60,501 nucleotides of DNA, taken from positions 1 to 60,501 of the forward strand of contig CAIOAK010000020.1 of NCBI GenBank assembly GCA_903855945.1. The letters are read 5' to 3'. Below, piece by piece: positions 1 to 8,400 of this stretch. The position numbers and the translations under genes are program-made. Position 1 is the first letter of the stretch. The number at the start of each line of letters is the position of its first letter. A model generated the notes under the pieces. That model saw only the letters and a list, made by a program, of their open reading frames with translations, was not told the DNA's origin and made no database searches. This DNA is from an uncultured Anaeromyxobacter sp. GTDB taxonomy: Bacteria > Myxococcota > Myxococcia > Myxococcales > Anaeromyxobacteraceae.

Positions 1-512
1 AGCGCCAGGTGGGCTCCGGGATCGTTGCCTCCGGCGTCCGCGGCACGGGCCGCCTCGCCGGGTTGCCCGGCCGCCAGCCAGGCGCGAGCCTCCGCGGTTG
101 CGAGCGCGGGGGCCAGGGTCGGATCGCCCTCGCGGCGCGCCAGCGCGGCTGCGGCGGCAGCCTCGGCGGGGTGGCCCGCCGCCAGGAGATCCGACGCGAG
201 CCGCGCCCGCGCCGGGGCCCGGATGGTCACTGGGAGTGAATCGACGACGGAGGCGATGCGGGCGGCGGCCTGGTCGTGCCGGTGGTCGAGTTCCAGGGCG
301 CGGGCTTCGAGGAGGGCGGTCCGTGCGCTCCATGCACCCGTGGTGAATATGGGAATGGAGGAGGCGGCGGAGAGGGCGCCGGCGGCGTCGCCGGCCGCGA
401 TCGCCGCAGCGGCCCGGCCCGAACCTTCCGCCCACGCCGTGAAGGGCGTCTCCGCCCGGGCTTCCACGGTGACGGTCAGTGACAGCAGGAATGTCACGAA
501 TGGGGCGCGCAA
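1..512 (-). CDS. Exported alpha-helical repeat protein, C-terminus outside window (possibly lytic transglycosylase N-terminal part)
   Basis: An open minus-strand frame runs off the left edge. It begins at TTG 512 or GTG 497; an in-frame TGA lies just upstream, so the start must be close by. The first residues (LRAPFVTFLLSLTVTVEARA, then ETPF) form a plausible signal peptide with an AxA-type cleavage site. About 150 Ala/Arg/Leu-rich residues follow in repeated helical segments, as in TPR-like solenoids. The N-terminal superhelix of Slt-type soluble lytic transglycosylases looks like this, but the catalytic domain would lie outside the window, so the identity is only a suggestion. No good Shine-Dalgarno sequence is visible for either start. 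Confidence 0.45.
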   Translation of the reverse strand, partial: MRAPFVTFLLSLTVTVEARAETPFTAWAEGSGRAAAAIAAGDAAGALSAASSIPIFTTGAWSARTALLEARALELDHRHDQAAARIASVVDSLPVTIRAPARARLASDLLAAGHPAEAAAAAALARREGDPTLAPALATAEARAWLAAGQPGEAARAADAGGNDPGAHLA

Positions 513-549
513 ATCGCGCTGGATGATGCCACAACCAGCCGATATTCAA

Positions 550-566
550 GAAGAAACTCTTTCTTC
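550..566. repeat. Short perfect inverted repeat
   Basis: GAAGAAA and TTTCTTC are separated by CTC. The element is AT-rich in a GC-rich background and lies between the divergent genes ending at 512 and starting at 681. It could be an operator or a curved promoter element. It is not a convincing terminator, because no GC stem is present. Confidence 0.35.
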
Positions 567-597
567 ACAATCCGGCAAATCGTGCGGGGACGGGGGG

Positions 598-627
598 TTG
601 ACACCCTGCGCCAACGGGGAGGATAAC
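598..627 (+). promoter_or_regulatory. Sigma-70-type promoter for the small cysteine protein gene
   Basis: A perfect -35 TTGACA (598-603) is followed by an 18-base spacer and GATAAC (622-627, 4 of 6 matches to TATAAT). The start codon is at 681, which gives a leader of about 45 bases. Confidence 0.6.
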
Positions 628-680
628 CGCCGCGATTCCCTGGGAGATCGCTACCGCGACACGCACGGAAGGAGAACACC

Positions 681-905
681 TTGTTCACCAAGCCAACGCC
701 CGCAGAGCTCAACGCGCCCATCAATCCGGAGAGGGGCGTCGAAGGTCACCGGAACCTCTTCTGTGGCAACTACGACGCCTGCCTCGACGAGGCAGTCAAG
801 CGGGCCTGGAACAGCTGGACCTGCACGCGCTGCACCCTCTTCGCCATCCAGCCCCAGATCGAGTCGAGCATCGAGAACTACGCGACCCAGCGCCGCCTGG
901 CCTAG
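681..905 (+). CDS. Small four-cysteine protein of unknown function (74 aa)
   Basis: I cannot assign a function. The start is TTG, supported by a GGAAGGAG ribosome site about 7 bases upstream and by the TTGACA promoter further up. There is no signal peptide or membrane segment. Cysteines at 28, 34, 48 and 51 (C-x5-C and C-x2-C), with intervening His and Asp, suggest a small zinc or metal-binding fold. The N-terminal half is polar (TPAELNAPINPERGVEGHRN) and the C-terminus is helical. It stands alone between two minus-strand genes, with its own promoter. I believe similar short proteins occur in other deltaproteobacteria, but that is from memory. Confidence 0.7.
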   Translation: MFTKPTPAELNAPINPERGVEGHRNLFCGNYDACLDEAVKRAWNSWTCTRCTLFAIQPQIESSIENYATQRRLA

Positions 906-911
906 CCGGCG

Positions 912-2066
912 TCAGCGCACCCCGGCGGGAGCATCCTCCGCCGGGAGGGGGGCGCGGGGGGCGAGGAGGATCTCCGCCAGGTAGACCACCGGCTGTCCGC
1001 CGGGAAGGGCGCCGCGGGCGATCCCGAGCCCCAGGAGTTGCATCTCCGGATCGAGCAGGCTGGCGAGGTGTGCCGGGCTCCCGACGGTGGCTCGATGGGA
1101 GTCGAGAGCGCCGTCGCCTCGAGCCAGGTTCTCCCGGGCAGCTCGGAACGGGACCCCCTCGCCTGCGAGGCGGCCGGACAGATCGGGCGTGCCGTCCAGG
1201 CGATGGGCGAGGGTTCCCGCGGCGAGCATCGCCTCGGCGTGTCGGCGGGCCAGCCGGTCGAGCCGCGCGTCCCCCCGGAGGGGAGGGAGCCCCTGGCGCG
1301 CCCGGAGTTCGTCGATCGCGCCCCGGATGCGCAGCGCCGCCGCGGCGTCGTCGGGGGGCTCCACCTCGTCGGACGGCCGGGCCGCACGGGCCGTCTGGCC
1401 AACCAGGTTCGCCCCGCTCTCCACCACGAGCAGCGCCGCCATGGTGGCACCTCGAGGACCGGTTCCCCCGACCTCGACCCGCCAGGTCCCCGGTCCGGGG
1501 AAGGAGACCGGTGCGGAGAAGCGGTCCCCCTCCGTCTGGACCGGGACCTCCACGACCGCGCCGGACGGTTCGGACACCCAGACCCGCGGTCCCTCGAGCC
1601 GCAGGAGCCTGCCGCGGAGCGTGGCGCGGCTCCCCGGCACCACCCTCCGGGGAAACGGGTCGATCTCGGCCCGCTGCTCGGAGGCGAGGAGGACGGCCCA
1701 GGCGAGGTCCCCCTCGATCCACGCGCCGATGCCGAGGTGGGAGGCGCCGCGGAACCGGGCGGCGTCGGCCATCGCATCCGGGAGGGAGGACGGGCTCGCC
1801 GAGAGCAGCACCGCGGCAGGGGCCGGGTCGAAAACGCCAGCGTCGCCGAGGGCGGAGCGCAGCGCCGGCTCGGAGAGCGGACGAGGATCGCCCCGGGCGG
1901 CGGCGCGGGCCAGAGCCCGGGCGGCCTCGACGAGCGGCCCGGAGAGGGCGGGTACGGTGCGTTGCGGGAGCGAGGCCCGGACCCGTTCGAGCGTGCGGGC
2001 CTCGAGGGGCGTGAGCGCCGGCTGCGCGGTGGCCAGCGCGAGACACGCCGCGACGACGAGCGTCAT
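912..2066 (-). CDS. Secreted CAP/SCP-domain protein (384 aa)
   Basis: The N-terminus (MTLVVAACLALATAQPA) is a signal peptide, so the protein is exported. The middle part (about residues 100-220) is beta-rich with GTWRVEVGG-type Ig-like segments. The C-terminal 120 residues resemble the CAP superfamily: a helix with ARLDRLARRHAEAM, a later AHR, an internal ENLARG, and SHRATVGSPAHLASLL followed by GLGIARG and a terminal YLAEIL strand. Bacterial CAP proteins are secreted or envelope proteins of mostly unknown activity. The start ATG at 2066 overlaps the stop of the upstream dciA gene (ATGA), which implies translational coupling and an operon with it. Confidence 0.75.
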   Translation of the reverse strand: MTLVVAACLALATAQPALTPLEARTLERVRASLPQRTVPALSGPLVEAARALARAAARGDPRPLSEPALRSALGDAGVFDPAPAAVLLSASPSSLPDAMADAARFRGASHLGIGAWIEGDLAWAVLLASEQRAEIDPFPRRVVPGSRATLRGRLLRLEGPRVWVSEPSGAVVEVPVQTEGDRFSAPVSFPGPGTWRVEVGGTGPRGATMAALLVVESGANLVGQTARAARPSDEVEPPDDAAAALRIRGAIDELRARQGLPPLRGDARLDRLARRHAEAMLAAGTLAHRLDGTPDLSGRLAGEGVPFRAARENLARGDGALDSHRATVGSPAHLASLLDPEMQLLGLGIARGALPGGQPVVYLAEILLAPRAPLPAEDAPAGVR

Positions 2067-2380
2067 CCCCTTTGATCCCGGCGGACCCGCACGTCGATCG
2101 CCGTCACGGTGGGGCGTCCCAGCCGATCGTTCACCCGGGAGATCACGAGGGTGGCGATCTCCTCGATCTGCCGGGCCCACTCGGGGGAGGAGGCGACGAC
2201 CCAGAGGTGGCCATCGGGGCCGAGGCCCCGGACCGTGAGCTCGCGGGAGAGGGGCCAGCCGCATGCCTCGGCGAAGGCGGCCGCCGCGGCGGGGCGGCGC
2301 GCCTCCGGGCGCAGCGCCAGGGACTCGGCCACCACGCTGGCGATGGTCCTGCGTCGTCCCCGAGGTCCGCGGCGCTCCAT
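2063..2380 (-). CDS. dciA: DciA-like (DUF721) replicative helicase-associated protein (105 aa)
   Basis: This is a short, basic, Ala/Arg-rich protein. Its order of elements is typical of DUF721: an N-terminal helix with RRTIASVVAESLALRP, a WPLSRELTVRGLGPDGHLWVVASSPEWARQIEEI strand-helix core, and a VTAIDVRVRRD end. Characterised DciA proteins assist loading of the replicative helicase DnaB in bacteria that lack DnaC/DnaI. The length is at the short end but normal for the family. It is the first gene of a two-gene minus-strand operon with the CAP-domain protein. Confidence 0.7.
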   Translation of the reverse strand: MERRGPRGRRRTIASVVAESLALRPEARRPAAAAAFAEACGWPLSRELTVRGLGPDGHLWVVASSPEWARQIEEIATLVISRVNDRLGRPTVTAIDVRVRRDQRG

Positions 2381-2514
2381 CGCCCGACCCTAGGGGCCGT
2401 GGGCGCGGCCCGTCAAGGCGCCGGGAAGATCGCGAACCCTTTCGACATCCTCCGGCTCTAGAACGGGGAGAGCCGCTCGCGTCGATGGACGGCGCCCGGC
2501 CCCGAGGACTCCAG

Positions 2515-2892
2515 ATGAAGCCAACCGTGGACGTGACCGAGGCGAACTTCAAGGAGGTCGTGGAGAAGGACGGGATCGTCCTCGTCGACTGGTGGGCGCC
2601 CTGGTGCGGCCCCTGTCGCGTGTTCGGCCCCACCTTCGAGAAGGTGGCGGGGCGCCACCCCGACGTCACCTTCGCGAAGGTGAACACCGAGGATCAGCCC
2701 TCGCTCGCGGGGTCGTTCCAGATCATGTCCATCCCCACCCTGATGATCCTCCGCGACCGGGTCATGCTCTTCTCGCAGCCGGGCGCGCTGCCCGAGGCTG
2801 CGCTCGAGGAGATCATCCAGAAGGCCCGCGAGCTCGACATGGAGAAGGTCCGCGAGGAGATCGCCGCGCAGGAGACCGAGCAGAAGGGGTAG
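2515..2892 (+). CDS. Thioredoxin (125 aa)
   Basis: This is a single-domain cytoplasmic thioredoxin with the WCGPC redox motif (Cys31 and Cys34), the cis-proline segment MSIPTLMILRD, and a charged helical tail of about 20 residues (MEKVREEIAAQETEQKG) beyond the usual 105. I chose ATG 2515 because GAGG lies 7-8 bases upstream and the fold starts at once. An in-frame ATG at 2485 would add ten residues. A TAGAAC at 2459-2464 may be its -10 element. It is divergent from dciA. Confidence 0.9.
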   Translation: MKPTVDVTEANFKEVVEKDGIVLVDWWAPWCGPCRVFGPTFEKVAGRHPDVTFAKVNTEDQPSLAGSFQIMSIPTLMILRDRVMLFSQPGALPEAALEEIIQKARELDMEKVREEIAAQETEQKG

Positions 2893-3215
2893 GGCATCGC
2901 TGCGGGGATCGCCTTCGGCACCGCGGTCCGTGGTGCCGCCGGCGGGGTGGGCGCACCGCTCCGAGCAGCACGTCCTCGGGATCGAGTGTGCGCGGCCGTT
3001 CTGCGCCGGGGAACACCGAGCCCGAGTTTGGTCTCGTCCCGGCGCCCCTGCGGGCAGCTCGTCGCGCCGCGCCTCCCGCCGGCTGGCTCTCGTCGGGGCC
3101 GAAGGCGACTCGCTCGAGCCCGCTTCGTGGGGGGATCCGGGCGGTCGCGCCGCACGCGGAGGCCGCGTCTCCGCCCTCCCGCCGGCACCACGGAAGGGCG
3201 GCCTGTCAGACCCGC
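2893..3215. other. Intergenic stretch without a recognisable gene
   Basis: Reading frames here have no recognisable domain, and their composition is that of non-coding GC-rich DNA. A GGCACC/GGTGCC stem-loop near 2917-2937 may end the thioredoxin transcript, but it has no T-run. The regulatory elements of the imuA operon begin at 3216. Confidence 0.5.
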
Positions 3216-3244
3216 TTGCTACCTGAACGAACGAGCAGTATCGT
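3216..3244 (+). promoter_or_regulatory. Candidate promoter of the imuA-imuB-dnaE2 operon
   Basis: TTGCTA (3216-3221) and TATCGT (3239-3244), each 4 of 6 matches to consensus, are separated by 17 bases. The LexA-like dyad lies across the spacer and -10, an arrangement expected for repression. Confidence 0.5.
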
Positions 3245-3248
3245 TCAG
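3222..3248. promoter_or_regulatory. Candidate LexA operator
   Basis: Perfect 8-base arms CTGAACGA (3223-3230) and TCGTTCAG (3241-3248) flank a 10-base spacer. Read on the minus strand from 3238 to 3222, the 17 bases CTGCTCGTTCGTTCAGG match the Myxococcus xanthus LexA box as I recall it (CTRHAMRYBYGTTCAGS) at 16 of 17 positions. The dyad ends 10 bases before the imuA start. Damage-inducible imuA-imuB-dnaE2 operons are usually LexA-controlled, so context and sequence agree. Confidence 0.65.
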
Positions 3249-3258
3249 TCCGTGAGCC

Positions 3259-3903
3259 ATGGGCGCCACAACCCGCCAGCAAGAGATCCTCGAGGAGCTC
3301 CGTCGCCAGATCCGTCGCCTGGAGCATCGGCCGGCCCGGCGCGAGGGGCTGCTCTCCTGTGGCCGCCCCGAGGTGGACGCCCTGCTCCCCGGCGGCGGCT
3401 TCCCGCGGGGCTCTCTCTGCGAGCTGCGGGGTGGCCCCGCCAGCGGCAAGACCGGTCTCGCCCTCGCGGCGCTCTGCCAGGCCCAGTCGGAGGGGGGGCT
3501 GGCCGCGTTCGTCGACGGTCCCGGGGAGCTCTATCCTCCCGCGGCCAGTTCACTTGGAGTGAATCTATCGAGGCTGCTGTTCGTGCGTCCCGGACACATT
3601 CCTCGAGGCGGCGCCCGGGATGCCGCGCTGCCCGGGCTCTGGGCCGCCGAGGTCCTGCTCGGGAGCGGGGCGTTCTCCGCCGTGGCCGTCGACGTCTCCC
3701 TGTCCGGCCTGTCCTCGGCCCGCGCCGAACCCCTCCTGCGCCGGCTCCGGACGGCGGCCGAGAAGGGTGGCACGGTTGCGCTGCTGCTCTGCAGGCCCGG
3801 AGCTCCCACCATCCCGGCGGCCGTCCGTATCGACCTGGACGCGGTCCGGCTCCGGCCGTCGCTCCGCATTGCGCCGGACGAGGAGAGCCCCCATGTCGCG
3901 TGA
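3259..3903 (+). CDS. imuA: ImuA-like RecA-fold accessory protein of the mutasome (214 aa)
   Basis: This is a RecA-superfamily protein with a Walker A motif GGPASGKT at residues 58-65, preceded by the VDALLPGGGFPRGSLCEL lead-in typical of RecA/ImuA ATP-binding cores. A hydrophobic Walker B-like strand (FSAVAVDVSLSG) and an RRLRTAAEKGGTVALLL strand follow. In other bacteria ImuA works with ImuB and DnaE2 in error-prone synthesis after DNA damage. ATG 3259 lies just after the LexA-like dyad and has a weak ribosome site. The gene overlaps imuB by 11 bases. Deltaproteobacterial members are divergent, so the assignment rests on Walker A plus operon order. Confidence 0.8.
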   Translation: MGATTRQQEILEELRRQIRRLEHRPARREGLLSCGRPEVDALLPGGGFPRGSLCELRGGPASGKTGLALAALCQAQSEGGLAAFVDGPGELYPPAASSLGVNLSRLLFVRPGHIPRGGARDAALPGLWAAEVLLGSGAFSAVAVDVSLSGLSSARAEPLLRRLRTAAEKGGTVALLLCRPGAPTIPAAVRIDLDAVRLRPSLRIAPDEESPHVA

Positions 3904-5431
3904 ACGTGCCCCGCCGCGCGTCCTCGCCATCGCCGTCCCCGATCTGCCGCTGCAGCGATCCCTCCGCTCGCGCCCTCCGGCGGGTGCGCTCGCGGTGGTG
4001 TCGGAGGGGCTCGTCCTCCACGTCGTCGCCGTGGCGCGGGCAGCCGGAGTCCGGCCCGGCGACTCGCTCGTCCAGGCGCGCGCGGCCTGCGCCGGGCTCG
4101 AGGTCGTTCCGCTCGACGCCGCCGCGGACCGGGCAGCGCTGTGCGCGCTGGCCGAGGCGCTCCTCTCCCTCTCCCCCGCGGTCGAGGTTTCGCCCCCCGA
4201 CGCGGTGCTCCTCGATGCCACCGGAGCCCGCCTGTCCGGCGCCGACCCGGCGGAGGCGGAGCGGGAACTGGCGAACGGCGCGCTCCGGCTCTGCGCGGCG
4301 ATGGGGTTCGAGGGGCGGATCGCAGTGGCCGACGGCAAGGGGGTGGCGCTCGCGCTGGCACGCCACACCGGACGGGAGCGGACGCGGGCCGCGCCCGGGG
4401 AGGGGGCGCGCGTGCTCTCCTCGCTGCCGCTCGCGGCGCTCGAGCTGCCCGCCGGGATGGCGGGCTGGCTCGCCGCGGTGGGGGTGGAGAGCGTCGGCGC
4501 GCTGGCCGCCCTGCCGGCGGAGGGGCTGGCCCAGCGCTTCGGCGCAGCGGGCGCGGCGGCGGCCCGGCTGGCCCGTGGCATCGACCCGCGGCCGCTCGTC
4601 CCCTTCGCCCCCGAGACCTTCCCGCACGAGGAATGGGATCTCGAGGGGGAGGTGGGGGTGCTCTCCTCCGCCGAGCCGGTGATCTTCGCGGCGAAGCGAC
4701 TGGCCGACCGGGTTGCGGCGCGCCTCGCCGGGCGCGGCCTGGGGGCGAGCCGGCTGCGGCTCACCCTCCGGCTCGACCCGCGCGGCGAGGAGCGGCTCGA
4801 CCTCCCGCTGGCGCGGCCGAGCACCGACGCGGCGGCCTGGCTGGTTCCGCTGAGGGAACGGATCTCCGGCCTGCGCCTGCCCGCGCCGGTGCGCGCCCTC
4901 GACCTCGCCGTGGTGGAGGCGGCCGAGGTCCCCGCCGAGCAACTCGCCGTGGGGGACCGTCCCGAGGTGGCGCGGGCGCTCGAGGTGGCCCTTTCCCGCC
5001 TCTCGGCGCGGCTGGGCGAGCGCTCCCTCTTCGCAGCCGAGGCGGCCGACCGGCACCGGCCCGAGATGGCCTACCGGGCCACTCCGTTCCGGAGCGGCGC
5101 GCCTCCCGCCACCGCCATGCGCCATCCCGCATCGGGGGCGAAGCCGCTGCCGCCGGCGCCGGATCCACCGCCCGGACGCCCCACGCGGCTCCTCGATCCG
5201 CCGCGGCCGGTCGTCGCCACGGGAGAGGGGGGGCGGATCAGCACGCTCCGGATCGACGGTGTGCCGCGCGCCGTCCTCTCCCTCGTGGGACCCGAACGGC
5301 TCGCCGGGGAGTGGTGGCACGAGCCCTTCGAGCGGGACTACTACCGGGTCCGGCTCGAGGGGCTGGGCGAGGCCTGGATCTACCGCGACGGGCGCGACGG
5401 CCGGCTCTGGCTGCACGGCCTCTTCGACTGA
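3893..5431 (+). CDS. imuB: ImuB, Y-family polymerase homologue of the mutasome (512 aa)
   Basis: The N-terminus (VLAIAVPDLPLQRSL) aligns with the start of Y-family polymerases, but the usual metal-binding Asp pattern is replaced by PDLPLQ. ImuB proteins are catalytically dead and serve as adaptors. A helix-hairpin-helix-like segment (WLAAVGVESVGALAALPAEGLAQRFG) and a little-finger region follow. The C-terminal part contains the conserved ending GEWWHEPFERDYYRVRLEGL with a WLHGLFD terminus. Known ImuB binds the beta clamp, ImuA and DnaE2. The start overlaps the imuA end, and the stop lies 7 bases before dnaE2, so the three are one transcript. Confidence 0.9.
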   Translation: MSRERAPPRVLAIAVPDLPLQRSLRSRPPAGALAVVSEGLVLHVVAVARAAGVRPGDSLVQARAACAGLEVVPLDAAADRAALCALAEALLSLSPAVEVSPPDAVLLDATGARLSGADPAEAERELANGALRLCAAMGFEGRIAVADGKGVALALARHTGRERTRAAPGEGARVLSSLPLAALELPAGMAGWLAAVGVESVGALAALPAEGLAQRFGAAGAAAARLARGIDPRPLVPFAPETFPHEEWDLEGEVGVLSSAEPVIFAAKRLADRVAARLAGRGLGASRLRLTLRLDPRGEERLDLPLARPSTDAAAWLVPLRERISGLRLPAPVRALDLAVVEAAEVPAEQLAVGDRPEVARALEVALSRLSARLGERSLFAAEAADRHRPEMAYRATPFRSGAPPATAMRHPASGAKPLPPAPDPPPGRPTRLLDPPRPVVATGEGGRISTLRIDGVPRAVLSLVGPERLAGEWWHEPFERDYYRVRLEGLGEAWIYRDGRDGRLWLHGLFD

Positions 5432-5438
5432 AGCCCGC

Positions 5439-8400
5439 ATGCCCCCCCGCTACGCCGAGCTGCGGTGCCGATCCGCCTTCTCCTTCCTCGCGGGGGCCAG
5501 CCAGCCCGAGGAGCTGGTGGACCGCGCCGCCGACCTGGGGCTCGAGGCGCTGGCGCTCGCGGATCGCGGCGGCCTCTACGGCGTGGTCCGGGCCCACGCC
5601 CGGGCCCGGAAGCGGGGGCTGCAACTCGTCGTCGGCGCCGAGCTCTCCTGCGACGGGCTCGGGGCCGGCCCCACCGGGATCACGCTGCTCGCCCGGGACC
5701 GCGAGGGGTACGCCGGGCTCTGCCGCCTCGTCACGGAGGCCCACGCGGGGACGCCGCTGCGGGAGGGGGAGGCGCCGGACGGGACGGTGGTGCGCCCGGC
5801 CGAACCGCGCATCCCCTTCGCGTCGCTGGCCGCCCGATCCCGCGGACTGCTCGCGCTCCACGGCGGGTCCGACGCCGGGGTCGCCTCCCGGCTGCGGGAG
5901 GCGTTCGGCGACCGGCTCGCACTCACGGTGTCCCGCCACCGGGTCGCCGGCGAGGAGCCCCTCATCGACGCGGTGCGCTCGCTCGGGCGACGGCTCTCCA
6001 TCCCCGTGGCGGTGACGAACGACGTCCACACCCACGACCGGCGCCGGCAGCCCCTCCAGGACGTCCTCACCTGCATCCGGCTGGGCACCACCGTCGACCG
6101 GGTGGGGCGGCGTCTCTTCCCCAACGCCGAGCGCACGATGAAGGGGCCGGAGGAGATGGCGCGGCTGTGGCCCGACTTCCCCGATGGGCTGGAGACGGCT
6201 GCGGAGCTGGCCGCATCCTGCGCCTTCCGGCTCGAGGAGATCCGCGGCGAGCACCCGCTCCCGCCGGTGCGGGTCGAGGGGATCGAGGAGGACGGGGAGG
6301 GGAACGGCGGGGCGGGAGGGATGGAGCTGCTCCGGCGCCTCGTGCACCAGGGGGCCCGGAAGCGCTACGACGGGCCTCCTCCGGACGACGTGGAGCAGCA
6401 GCTCGCCCGGGAGCTCGCCCTCGTGGAGCAACTCGGCTACGCGAGCTACTTCCTCACCGTCTGGGACGTGGTCCGCTTCGCCCGCGAGCGGCGCATCCTC
6501 TGCCAGGGGCGGGGCAGCGCGGCCAACTCGGCCATCTGCTACGTGCTCGGCATCACCTCCATCGACCCGGTGCGCATGGGGCTGCTCTTCGAGCGCTTCC
6601 TCTCCGCCGAGCGGGGCGAGCCGCCCGACATCGACGTCGACTTCGAGCACGAGCGGCGCGAGGAGGTCCTCCAGTACGTCTACCGCCAGTACGGGCGCGA
6701 CCGGGCCGGGATGGTCTGCGAGGTCATCGCCTACCGGGCCCGCTCGGCCATCCGCGACGTGGGCAAGGCGCTGGGGCTCTCCCCCGACCAGGTGGACCGG
6801 CTCGCGAGGCTCGTGGGCAGCCACGATGCGGTGGGCGAGCTCCCCGCCCCGGTGCTCGCGCAGGCGGGCCTCGACCCGGAGGGGTCACCCGCGGTGCGCC
6901 ACGCGCTGCGCCTGGCGGCGGAGATCGCCCGGCTTCCCCGCCACCTCTCCATCCATGTGGGCGGCTTCGTCATCACGAGCCGCCCGCTCGTCGAGACCGT
7001 CCCGGTCCAGCCCGCCGCCATGCCCGGACGAACGGTGGTGCAGTGGGACAAGGACGACCTCGCCGAGCTGGGGCTCCTCAAGGTCGACCTGCTGGCGCTC
7101 GGCATGCTCACCGCGCTCTCCCGCTCGCTCGCGCTGATCGCGCGCCACCGCCCGGCGCCCGCCGGCCCGACCGCCGACCCCTGGCCCGACTCGCTGGCCG
7201 CCATCCCGGCCGAGGAGGCGGAGGTCTACGAGATGATCTCGCGGGCCGATACCATCGGCGTCTTCCAGATCGAGTCGAGGGCGCAGATGTCCCTGCTCCC
7301 CCGGCTTCGCCCGCGCCGATTCTACGACCTCGTCATCTCGGTGGCCATCATCCGCCCCGGCCCCATCCAGGGTGGGATGGTCCACCCCTTCCTGCGTCGT
7401 CGCGACGGACGGGAGGAGGTGCGCTACCCCTACGAGCCGCTGCGCCCGGTCCTGGAGCGAACCCTCGGCATCCCGCTCTTCCAGGAGCAGGCCATGCGGC
7501 TCGCGGTGGTGGCCGCCGGCTACACCCCGGGCGAGGCCGACGAGCTGCGGCGGGCCATGACCCACAAGCGTTCCCACGAGCGCATCGAGGAGATGCGCGA
7601 GCGGCTCGTGGCCGGCATGGCGGCGAAGGGCATCCCCGCGGCGGATGCCGACGCCATCCTGCGCCAGCTCCACGGCTTTGCCGGTTACGGCTTCCCCGAG
7701 TCCCACGCCGCCTCCTTCGCGCTGCTCGTCTACGCGTCGGCCTGGGTGAAGCGGAACCACCCGGCGGCCTTCGCGGCGGCGCTGCTCGACAGCCAGCCCA
7801 TGGGGTTCTACGCACCCCACACGCTCGTGGAGGACGCCAAGCGGCACGGGGTGGAGGTGCGCGGCGTGGACGCGATCCATAGTCACTGGGAGTGTACCCT
7901 GGAGGGGGCGACGGAGGGGGTACCGGCCGTCCCCGGGGAGCGGCCGGTGCTGCGGCTCGGCCTCTCCCGGGTGCGGGGACTTCCGCTGGCCGTGGGGGAG
8001 GGGTTGCTCGCGGCGCGCCGGGAGGCTCCCTTCGCCTCCGTGGAGGACCTGGCGCGGCGGGCGCGGCTCTCGCGGGCCTGGCTCGCGCGCCTCGCAGGGG
8101 CGGCGGCGCTGCGCTCGCTCGTGCCCGGTCGGCGGGCCGCGCTGTGGACGGCGCTGGGGCTCTCCCCGGGGGACGGGGGCGACCTGCTCGCCGGACGCCT
8201 GGCGCCGGAGCCGCCGGCCATGCTGGCCGAGCCGGCCGCGGCCGAGGAGGTGGCGAGCGACTACGCTTCCACGGGGCTCTCCGAGCGGGCCCACCCGATC
8301 TCCTTCCTCCGGGCGGCGCTGGCCGCACGCGGGGCCCGCACCGCCCGCGAACTCGCCCGGATGCGGGACCGGGCGGCGGTCGAGGTGGGGGGGATCGTCA

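Noticed and set aside
25-984. A 319-residue plus-strand frame across the left edge
   Set aside because: Its content is Ser/Arg/Ala noise. It overlaps the better-supported TTG gene at 681 and the minus-strand exported protein.
2930-3226. Frames in the region between thioredoxin and imuA
   Set aside because: No domain, no ribosome site and poor codon pattern; the region reads as regulatory DNA.
3245-5440. A 731-residue minus-strand frame opposite imuA-imuB
   Set aside because: Low-complexity composition, no domain, and the plus-strand genes are well supported.
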